Below, in pieces: positions 55,511 to 63,179 of a DNA stretch of 64,000 nucleotides. Each line of letters begins with the position of its first letter. Position 1 is the stretch's first letter. The DNA comes from Ectothiorhodospira shaposhnikovii (lineage in GTDB: Bacteria > Pseudomonadota > Gammaproteobacteria > Ectothiorhodospirales > Ectothiorhodospiraceae). The notes below the pieces were generated by a model. That model was not told the DNA's origin, ran no database searches, and was given only the letters and a program-made list of their open reading frames with translations. Location of the stretch: positions 62,001 to 126,000 of the forward strand of contig NZ_NRSM01000002.1 in assembly GCF_016584105.1 (NCBI RefSeq), written 5' to 3'. The position numbers and the translations under genes were made by a program.

Positions 55511-56779
55511 TCAGGTAGTAGCGGGCCATTGCAGTGCCAGCAGGGTGAGGTCGTCCCGCTGCGCCTGCTGGCCGCGATAATCAGTGAAGCAGCGTGCGAA
55601 GGCGTCTTTCTGACCGGCCATGTCCAGAGCCCGGGTATCCAGCAGACACTGGACAAGCCGCGACTTGCCGAAAGCGATCCGCCGAGGACCGCCGATCTGG
55701 TCGATCACCCCATCGCTGACCAGATAGAGGCGCTGCCCGGGCATCAGATCCAGCCGCTGGTTTTGCCACCGCTGATCCACCGGTGTAGCTGCGTAACCCA
55801 CCCCGCGGCGCTCCGAACGAATCACCTGGCCATGGCCCTCGCCTTCCGGGCGAATGTGGATCAGGGGCATCCCGGCTCCCGCATGGATGACATGACCGGC
55901 ATGGAGGAAACCTCGCAGGATCACCCCCTCCAGGCCGTCGTCGGAGTTGTCCGGAAGCGCCTGAGTCTGGCAGGACGCACCATGCTGGCTGAGGGTCTGC
56001 TTGATGTACCGGTTCATGGAGGCCAGTAGTGCCGACGGATCATCATGGCCATGGCGGGCGATGGCCCGTTCCAGGGCGGCACCGGCGATCAGTGTCATGA
56101 AGGCCCCGGGCACACCGTGACCGGTGCAGTCAAACACAGCCACAAGAAAGCCATCCGCCAGGTTGATGCACTGGAAGATGTCGCCACCCACCGTGTCCCG
56201 CGGCTGCCACAACACCCAGTGGGCATCCGGAAAACCGTGGGCCAGAGCCTGTCGGGAAGACTTGAGCAGGGAGGACTGAATGAGGCTGGCGTAGTCGATG
56301 CTGTCCACCAGTTGCCGGTGCTGACGTGCCAGGAGGTCGTTCATGGCCCGCATCAGGTCCATCACCTGCCCCACTCCCTGGTAACGGCCGCCCTCCACCA
56401 GAATGAAACCATCGGCGAACACCTTTTCCCCGGTCTGCACCGCCAGCACGGTCAGGGTGTCGATGGGGGTATCCGCTTCCACCACCAGGGGATTCTTGTC
56501 CATGAAGGCGATACAGCTCTGGCGGCTGTAAAGCTCCGGGTAGTAGGGCCTGGCCATCATGTTGTGGAACAGGCTGCGGTTGATCAGCCCCATGGGCCGC
56601 TCTCCATGGACCACGGGCAGGTTCTGCACTTGGCGTTTGAGGCTGAAAATGCGGGCTATCTGCTCGTTGGTATGGTTTGGGGTCACAGGATCCACAGGGA
56701 TCAGCAAGTCCCGGGCAGATGCCATGGGTTGACGGGGCAGATCCTCCGGGACAGGGGACCGTAAGGATTGAGTGATCAT
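55511..56779 (-). CDS. siaA: SiaA-like PP2C phosphatase with N-terminal CBS-type region
   Basis: A 422-residue protein. The C-terminal half is a SpoIIE/PP2C phosphatase with metal-binding motifs DTVGGDIFQ near residue 196, VFDCTGHGVPGAF near 217 and QRDDLTLLALQ at the end. The N-terminal ~160 residues resemble a paired CBS-like module (IPVDPVTPNHTNEQIARIF, LPVVHGERPMGLINRS, FILVEGGRYQGVGQVMDLM). Pseudomonas SiaA instead has a membrane sensor with HAMP, and no membrane helix is visible here. The likely role is dephosphorylating SiaC in answer to a cytoplasmic signal. Its start overlaps the upstream gene's stop (ATGA). Confidence 0.86.
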   Translation of the reverse strand: MITQSLRSPVPEDLPRQPMASARDLLIPVDPVTPNHTNEQIARIFSLKRQVQNLPVVHGERPMGLINRSLFHNMMARPYYPELYSRQSCIAFMDKNPLVVEADTPIDTLTVLAVQTGEKVFADGFILVEGGRYQGVGQVMDLMRAMNDLLARQHRQLVDSIDYASLIQSSLLKSSRQALAHGFPDAHWVLWQPRDTVGGDIFQCINLADGFLVAVFDCTGHGVPGAFMTLIAGAALERAIARHGHDDPSALLASMNRYIKQTLSQHGASCQTQALPDNSDDGLEGVILRGFLHAGHVIHAGAGMPLIHIRPEGEGHGQVIRSERRGVGYAATPVDQRWQNQRLDLMPGQRLYLVSDGVIDQIGGPRRIAFGKSRLVQCLLDTRALDMAGQKDAFARCFTDYRGQQAQRDDLTLLALQWPATT

Positions 56780-58572
56780 GACAGAAACACCAGGGGCCGC
56801 TTTGTGGTTCTTCGTGGGCCCGTGCCGGTCCAGGCGGGATCCCAGGTGGTGCGCCGGTCCACGAACAGGGCATTCCCTGTCTCGGCCTTGGCCCGGCACT
56901 TGACTTCTGAGGCCCGCTGGGAGAGTTCCAGATGGGAGCGGAATACCCCTGGCCGCGCCAGCACGGCGCCGATGGAAAGGCTCAGCAACGGGAAAAATCG
57001 GCGGTTTCCCTGGCGATCCACCGACTGGATTCCGCCGGCCCGGCGTTCCGCCTCATCGTAGAATCCAACCACGGACCGGGAGAAGCGTTCCAGGATCTGC
57101 CGGCACTGGGTGCGCCAGCCATCACCGGCCAGGACAAGAATGAAGTCATCACCGCCCACATGCCCCAGGAAGTCCTCGGCGTCATCCAGCGCGTCACGCA
57201 GTACCTCGCCCAGGGCACAGATCACCTGATCCCCCCTGGCATAGCCGTAGTAGTCGTTGAATGGCTTGAAATGATCCAGATCGCAATAGGCCATGATGAA
57301 GGGGCGCTGCAGCTCGATGAGGCGGTCCACGTGTTCATTCACGGGGACACTGCCGGGAAGCTGGGTCAGCGGATTGGCGTAGCGCGCGTAACGCACCTGC
57401 AGGGCGGTGATCCGGCGCAACAACTCCAGCAGTCGACCCACCCCCATATAACGCCCCTCCCCATCGATGATGATGAACTCATCATCGATGGTTTCCCGCG
57501 CGGTGAGGGTTTCGCTCAGATGCTCCAGCGGCTGGTCCTGATGGACCAGCAAGGGATCCCGTTTCATGAAAAAACGGATGGGGCTGCGATCATGGAGTTC
57601 GCGGCTGAACCGCTGTGAATACAATGCGAGCATGTCATGGCGACGGACGATGCCAACGGGACGGCCGTCGTGAATGACCGGCAGACAATACAGACCGGGT
57701 TCCATCTGGAAGCGACTGACCGTGTCCCCCAGAGGCTGATCAGGGGGCACGGTCGGATTGGCCTGGGCCAGCACCGCGACAGTCTCTCCCCGATGACGCA
57801 ATCGGGATACCTCGCCGCGCTGGCGCAGAGCAAGGCGAGGCAGTTCCCTTGGTGGGTTGGCTGCCGGCCTGGCAAAGTGATAACCCTGTCCGAAAGGAAT
57901 CTCCAGGCCATGCACCACTTCGTACTCGGCCTCGGTTTCAATGCCCTCGGCGATCAGCCGGGTCCCCAGGCTGATCGCCATCTCCTTAATGGAATGAAGG
58001 AAGTGTCGCTTGACCGGATCGTTGTGCACATTCTGCACAAAGTGCATGTCAATCTTCACATATTCCGGTCGCAGTTCCGACCAGTGGCGCAGGCTGCTGT
58101 AACCGGCCCCCAGATCATCCAGTGCAATGGCAAAGCCCATTTCCCGGTAATGGTGTACCGCCTCCCGCATGATGTCGTATTCATGGATGGGCTGCTGCTC
58201 GGTCAGCTCGATCACCACTTGTTCGGGAGCAATCCCGTATTCCTTCAAGAGCTGCAACGTCATGCCGTGAACCGCATTGCGATCCGCCAGCACATCCGGA
58301 TTGACGTTCAGGAAGAGATGGCCCTGAAGCCCCAGTTCGGCAAAACGCGCCAGGATCACCCGACGACAGAGCAGATCCAGTTCGAACAGGCACCCGGCCC
58401 TGGCCGCCTCGGCCAGCAACTTCTGAGGGGCGTGCAAAGGGCTGTCGGAGGGGCCACGGATAAGGCCTTCGTACCCCATGATGCCGCCTTGCCGCAGGGC
58501 AACCACCGGCTGGAACAAGGCATGAAGATCACCACGGGCAAGAATGCAGTCTATGGTCTGGCAGGTCGTCAC
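56776..58572 (-). CDS. EAL-CBS-GGDEF protein heading the sia-like operon
   Basis: A 598-residue cytoplasmic protein with domains in the unusual order EAL (about 1-245), CBS-like pair (about 265-400), GGDEF (about 415-570). The EAL motif is the EGL variant (GYEGLIRG). DDLGAGYSSL, VKIDMHF and AEGIETEAE are present, so hydrolysis is possible. The GGDEF motif is GHVGGDDF, with D for E, which may weaken cyclase activity. FLPVIHDGRPVGIVRR-like and IDGEGRYMGVGRLLELL stretches closely resemble the CBS-like region of the adjacent SiaA-like protein. The start is GTG at 58572. It is coupled by overlap to the siaA-like gene. Confidence 0.9.
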   Translation of the reverse strand: MTTCQTIDCILARGDLHALFQPVVALRQGGIMGYEGLIRGPSDSPLHAPQKLLAEAARAGCLFELDLLCRRVILARFAELGLQGHLFLNVNPDVLADRNAVHGMTLQLLKEYGIAPEQVVIELTEQQPIHEYDIMREAVHHYREMGFAIALDDLGAGYSSLRHWSELRPEYVKIDMHFVQNVHNDPVKRHFLHSIKEMAISLGTRLIAEGIETEAEYEVVHGLEIPFGQGYHFARPAANPPRELPRLALRQRGEVSRLRHRGETVAVLAQANPTVPPDQPLGDTVSRFQMEPGLYCLPVIHDGRPVGIVRRHDMLALYSQRFSRELHDRSPIRFFMKRDPLLVHQDQPLEHLSETLTARETIDDEFIIIDGEGRYMGVGRLLELLRRITALQVRYARYANPLTQLPGSVPVNEHVDRLIELQRPFIMAYCDLDHFKPFNDYYGYARGDQVICALGEVLRDALDDAEDFLGHVGGDDFILVLAGDGWRTQCRQILERFSRSVVGFYDEAERRAGGIQSVDRQGNRRFFPLLSLSIGAVLARPGVFRSHLELSQRASEVKCRAKAETGNALFVDRRTTWDPAWTGTGPRRTTKRPLVFLS

Positions 58573-58669
58573 GTTGCAGGTCCGGAACGAAAGTGATTCG
58601 CCCGATCCCGGGGCGCTGTGTCCATATCAGCTTAACCCGGCGCTGTGACATGCTGTTGACAGGGATGTT

Positions 58670-60853
58670 CTAGACCTGCTCCGGAAGTTCGTCCACCTGG
58701 CCGGGAAACCGGCCGGCCGACGGCAGGGACAGCGGCCGCTCGATGATGTCGGACAGGGTCGCCGGCCGTCCGAACAGATATCCCTGCATCATGGGGCAAC
58801 CCAGACTGCGCAGATAATCCATCTGCACCAGGGTTTCCACGCCTTCCGTGACCACGCCCATCTGCAATCCCTTGGCCATGGAAACGATGGCATTCACCAG
58901 GCAGGCTTCATCTTCCCGGGCACTGATTCCCTGGGTGAAGCTGCGATCAATTTTCAGTGTATGAACCGGAAGTTTCTGCAGATAACTCAGGGAGGAATAG
59001 CCGGTCCCGAAATCGTCAATGGCAAAACGTATCCCGAGGCTACTCAAGGCGCCAAGCTTTTCCACTGTGGCACGACCATCGGACATGAGCAGACTTTCGG
59101 TGATTTCCAGCTCCAGCAGATGGGGAGGAAAGCCACTGTCGGCAATGGATTGCTTGACCCGGTCAACGAAATCATCGTGCTCCACCACGATAGGCGAGAG
59201 ATTCACGGCCAGCCTCATGCCGGCATGTCCGTTGAGATGACACCTGCCCACTTCCTCCAGTGCCGTGCGTAGCGTCAGGTGATCCAGCTCAAGGATCAGG
59301 CGGGTCTCTTCGGCAAGCGGGATGAAATCGACAGGTCCGAGCACCCCATGGACCGGATGAGGCCAGCGAACCAGGGCTTCCACGCCTGCCAGACGGCATT
59401 GCGCCGTATCCACCTGGGGCTGGTACACCAGCTGGAACTCCCGACGCTCCAGGGCCCGCCGGAAATCCTGCTCCAATTGCAACGGTATGGCATCACTGCC
59501 CATCTCGGGGTTGAAAACCCTGAAACCATTCTTTCGTGAGCGTTTTTCCCGGTACATGGCGATATCGGCATGCCTGATCAATTCATCCAGTCCCTGCCCC
59601 TGCTCCGGATAGATGGCAATACCGATACTGGCCCCCACATAGAGCTCATGGACACCGATCTGGAAGGGCCGACTCAGACTGTCCAGAAGCTTCTGGGCAA
59701 CCTGCCCGGCAGCCTCGGCATCCTGTACTTCGGGCAACAACAGGGTGAACTCGTCGCCGCCGAAACGAGACAGGGTGTCACCCTGGCGAATGGTGGCCAG
59801 CAGACGCTGGCTCACCGATTGCAGCAGACGGTCCCCGATGGCATGACCCAGGGAATCATTGATGATCTTGAATCGGTTGAGGTCGATGAACATGACGGCC
59901 AGCCGGGTCCCCCGGCGGCGTGCATGGGCAATGGCCAGACTGACCCTGTCCTTGAAAAGGGCCCGATTGGGAAGCCGGGTCAGCAGATCATGATAGGCCT
60001 GGAAGGTGATGAAGGCTTCGGACTCCTTGCGTTCGGTGATATCCCGTGCCGTCCCGTAAATCGAATGGGTCATGTCGCCGAAGGGGGTCTCCTCATGTTC
60101 CTCCTGCTGAGGCCAGACTGCCACCTCGAAATGGCGCCGGCAGTGAACCCGTCCGGAGGGACGCAGAATCAACTCGACCGAACGGACATCCCGGTGACGG
60201 CGCATCACCTGCCCCAGGAAATAGGCCGCCTTTTCCCGGTCCTCATCGTCCACCAGCGCCAGCAGTGGGCTACCAAGCAGAGATTCCCGCTCATACCCCA
60301 ACAGATCAGTGACCCGGGAATTGATGAAGCTGAAATGTCCTGCCTTATCCAGAATGAAAACGATATCGGGAGAATTGTTCACGATCATGCGATGCAGACG
60401 CTCGGATCGTTCCAGCCTGCCCCGCATGCAGCAATTCATGTCCTCCAGATGCTTTCGGCGCAGGGCGTTGTTGACGGTTGCCAGGAGTTCTTCCGGGACG
60501 TAGGGCTTTCTGAGGTAATCATAGGCGCCATCCCGAAGCGCTGCGGTCATGTCCTGTACCGAGCCGTTGGCACTGACGACCACGGTGATACAGGACATTT
60601 GCTCGGTGGCCATGAAACGCAGCACATCCCTGCCCCCCACCTCGGGCATGCCCAGATCAAGCAGTACGAGGTCATAGCTGCGCTCCCTGAGCTTTTCCAT
60701 GGCCGCACGGCCACCTCCCGCAGTGTCGGCCCTGAAATCATGCAACTCCAGAAGGTGACGCAGACTCTCAAGCAGACGGAGATCATCATCCACCAGCAGG
60801 ATACGGGCCGTCGCCGGATCTTTCTGTTCAAAACCAGGAAGTTGGGCATTCAT
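58670..60853 (-). CDS. Response regulator with REC-PAS-GGDEF-EAL
   Basis: A 727-residue protein. The receiver domain (about 15-135) has ILLVDDDLRLLES and phospho-acceptor Asp66 in LVLLDLGMPEVGG. A PAS domain (about 165-280, IVNNSPDIVFILDKAGHFSF) is followed by GGDEF with SRFGGDEF near 365 and EAL with GVEALVRW near 490. [17 protein letters not shown] and TEGVETLVQ are intact. It lies 32 bp after the start region of the HDOD-kinase gene on the same strand, so that kinase is a candidate phosphodonor. Both c-di-GMP activities look possible. Confidence 0.94.
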   Translation of the reverse strand: MNAQLPGFEQKDPATARILLVDDDLRLLESLRHLLELHDFRADTAGGGRAAMEKLRERSYDLVLLDLGMPEVGGRDVLRFMATEQMSCITVVVSANGSVQDMTAALRDGAYDYLRKPYVPEELLATVNNALRRKHLEDMNCCMRGRLERSERLHRMIVNNSPDIVFILDKAGHFSFINSRVTDLLGYERESLLGSPLLALVDDEDREKAAYFLGQVMRRHRDVRSVELILRPSGRVHCRRHFEVAVWPQQEEHEETPFGDMTHSIYGTARDITERKESEAFITFQAYHDLLTRLPNRALFKDRVSLAIAHARRRGTRLAVMFIDLNRFKIINDSLGHAIGDRLLQSVSQRLLATIRQGDTLSRFGGDEFTLLLPEVQDAEAAGQVAQKLLDSLSRPFQIGVHELYVGASIGIAIYPEQGQGLDELIRHADIAMYREKRSRKNGFRVFNPEMGSDAIPLQLEQDFRRALERREFQLVYQPQVDTAQCRLAGVEALVRWPHPVHGVLGPVDFIPLAEETRLILELDHLTLRTALEEVGRCHLNGHAGMRLAVNLSPIVVEHDDFVDRVKQSIADSGFPPHLLELEITESLLMSDGRATVEKLGALSSLGIRFAIDDFGTGYSSLSYLQKLPVHTLKIDRSFTQGISAREDEACLVNAIVSMAKGLQMGVVTEGVETLVQMDYLRSLGCPMMQGYLFGRPATLSDIIERPLSLPSAGRFPGQVDELPEQV

Positions 60854-60885
60854 CAGTCTGGGTCCGGGAAATATTCATGTCGGAA

Positions 60886-62928
60886 TCATCCCTGACCGCC
60901 AAATGGAAACAGAATCTGGAAACGGGTACCTTCGGGTCCACTGGCACAGACGATATTCCCACCCATCCTGTCGATGAGACCCCGTGTAATGCTCAGCCCC
61001 AGCCCCGCATGCCCTTCCCCCTTGGTTGAAGCCACGGGAGAAAACAGCTGCGCCTGGATGGCCTCCGGAATGCCGGGGCCGTTGTCCTGAACCGTCAGCT
61101 CCACATGCCGACACCCATTGAGATTCACTGGCGCACGAGTGGCAACATGTATCTCTCCTCCCCTGTCCAGCGCCTCGGTGGCATTCTTCAGGAGATTGGT
61201 GAGAACCTGCCGCAGGTAATCAGCGTGGCCCAATGTACCCGTACTCCCTGCGGAAAGGCTCAGGGAAAGCCGGATATCGCGGGTCTGGCACAAGGACCCC
61301 CTGAAGATCTCGGCCACCTGCCCCACCAGCTCATCCAGCAACAGCCCTTCCGTCTCGCCGGCGGCCGGGGCTTCCCTGAGCCTGAGCAGAATGCGCCCCA
61401 CCCGCTCGATCTCGTCACGGATCAGGTCCAGATCCTTCCGGGCTTCATGGGTTTCCCCGAGCTTGACGCGCAGCATGGCCAGATAGTTCTGGATGATGGC
61501 AAGGGGATTCCCTGCCTCATGCAACGTTTCACTGATACGGCGCTCCAGATCCGGCATGCTGTCCACATCGGGTTGCCGCTGCCGCCCCAAAGCCTGGGCA
61601 ATCTCCCTGGCCAGGGTCATGACAAAGTCCCGACGGGCCTCCAGCCGCGCCGCCAGCTCTTCGGAGAGCCCCAGGATCAGCACGCCTGACCGGCAGCCTT
61701 TTCCCGCAAGGGGCAACACCCATAGCACCCGGGCACGGCAGAGACCGAAAAGCTGGCGGTCCACTACGGGCAGATCCTCCCCTCCGGACAGGGACAACAC
61801 CTGAAGACGGGCATCCAGAAGGGCATCGATAACAGCACTTCTCCCCCGTTCCAGGGGCAGCATGAAGGCGGGAGCCTCACTGGGGGCATGCCATGCACTG
61901 ACCAGGCAGTTGGCATCAGTCAGGAAGAGCAGGCTGTGTTCAACGCCCAGGGTCAGAAAAAGCACTTTGCGCAGAACCAGACATCGTTGTTCAAAATCCC
62001 CGGCAGATGTCAGTTCCCCCTGTACCTTTTCCAGTTCGGTGACATCGGAGAGGCATTGCGCCAGTCGCCGCTCGGCCCGAAGGTCGGAGACTACCCGGTC
62101 CTTGTCCTCGAACTCGATTTCCAGTGCCGCGGCCAGGCGCCGGGTATCTTCCTGGACTCCGAGCCTCAATTCCGTGCTCAGCCCCTCGTTGAGACCGAAC
62201 AGACTGTCCGCCGCCTCCAGCGCGACCTCGCTGACGTGATCACCATGACCCAGCGCATACGCCAGATTCAGCAATTTCACGAGGTGATGGGCGTCCCTCA
62301 CGCGGGCCACCTCTGCCTGGTGGTAACGGACCGCATCCGACAGCAGGGAAGACAATCCCCAGTGCTCCATCAGGCGAGCCGCCTCATCGCAATGACTGCC
62401 ACCATAGGCGCTGATTTCCCGGCGCAATAGATCCTGATCATCTTCGGTTGTGTCCAGCATATCGGGATAGCGGGTATTATCCTGAGCCAGACGTGCCAAG
62501 CGTCCGAGATTCACCATCAATCCGCAGAGGTAGGCTTCTTCAGGGCGGGGGTAACGGGTGAGCGTCGCCAGAACCTGAGCCAGCGATGCCGTGATCAGGG
62601 TGCTGCGCCAGATATCCTTGAGGTAACGGCGGTGACGCCGCCCCAGTTCATCAAAAACCTGTTGCATCGCGGCCGTCATCACGATGTTCTTTACCGTGCG
62701 TTGCCCAAGAACCATGATGGCGCGGACGATGGAATGGCATCCCCCGGATCTGGCAAAGTGAGCGGAATTGGAAACCGCAATCAGACGTGCGGTCATGGCG
62801 GGATCCTGCAGGATGATCTCGCCCAGGGTGGGCGGGTCAACCTGATCATCCTGAATGGCAGCCAGAATTTGCAGCAGGATCTGGGGCAAACTGGGCATCC
62901 CGTCGGGAAGAGGTTTTGCCTGGCTCAT
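60886..62928 (-). CDS. HDOD domain - GAF-like - histidine kinase fusion
   Basis: A 680-residue protein. The N-terminal ~220 residues form an HDOD domain (LPQILLQILAAIQDD, ILQDPAMTARLIAVSNSAHF, LGQRTVKNIVMTAAM). A GAF-like middle region (about 290-430) is followed by a kinase core with LHEAGNPLAIIQNYLAML (His470). The ATPase domain has NLLKNATEALDRGGE, DNGPGIPEAIQ and GHAGLGLSITRG. No membrane helix is seen, so it acts in the cytoplasm. The ATG of MSQAKPL is preferred to a TTG two codons upstream. It probably phosphorylates the adjacent REC-PAS-GGDEF-EAL protein. Confidence 0.9.
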   Translation of the reverse strand: MSQAKPLPDGMPSLPQILLQILAAIQDDQVDPPTLGEIILQDPAMTARLIAVSNSAHFARSGGCHSIVRAIMVLGQRTVKNIVMTAAMQQVFDELGRRHRRYLKDIWRSTLITASLAQVLATLTRYPRPEEAYLCGLMVNLGRLARLAQDNTRYPDMLDTTEDDQDLLRREISAYGGSHCDEAARLMEHWGLSSLLSDAVRYHQAEVARVRDAHHLVKLLNLAYALGHGDHVSEVALEAADSLFGLNEGLSTELRLGVQEDTRRLAAALEIEFEDKDRVVSDLRAERRLAQCLSDVTELEKVQGELTSAGDFEQRCLVLRKVLFLTLGVEHSLLFLTDANCLVSAWHAPSEAPAFMLPLERGRSAVIDALLDARLQVLSLSGGEDLPVVDRQLFGLCRARVLWVLPLAGKGCRSGVLILGLSEELAARLEARRDFVMTLAREIAQALGRQRQPDVDSMPDLERRISETLHEAGNPLAIIQNYLAMLRVKLGETHEARKDLDLIRDEIERVGRILLRLREAPAAGETEGLLLDELVGQVAEIFRGSLCQTRDIRLSLSLSAGSTGTLGHADYLRQVLTNLLKNATEALDRGGEIHVATRAPVNLNGCRHVELTVQDNGPGIPEAIQAQLFSPVASTKGEGHAGLGLSITRGLIDRMGGNIVCASGPEGTRFQILFPFGGQG

Positions 62929-63179
62929 GTTCAAAACATGGCCTGACCGGCATCGTCTTTCATACCATTATTTCCTTTTTTGTTGACTGACCACGGGGAT
63001 TTCACGGCGGAAAGATTCAATATTCCCACTTACTGAAACCCAAATATAGATTGAATTCTGAGATAAAGTACGCTTATCGGCAAACTCCCGTGAGGGAAAG
63101 ATATCTCGTACGGTCTATCGGTACACATCCGGATGCCCGGTCACCACGCCATGGCAACCTAGAAAAGCTGAAGTGGACC
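62929..63179. promoter_or_regulatory. Divergent promoter region with a sigma-28-like -10 on the minus strand
   Basis: AT-rich DNA between the HDOD-kinase (minus) and the ParA-like gene (plus). On the minus strand 63081-63074 reads GCCGATAA, the exact FliA (sigma-28) -10 consensus, 146 bases before the kinase start. The expected TAAA -35 is not present at normal spacing (CTTT instead). Inverted 7-mers ATTCAAT (63015-63021) and ATTGAAT (63050-63056) also lie here. TTGACT at 62983 lacks a matching -10. Confidence 0.35.
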
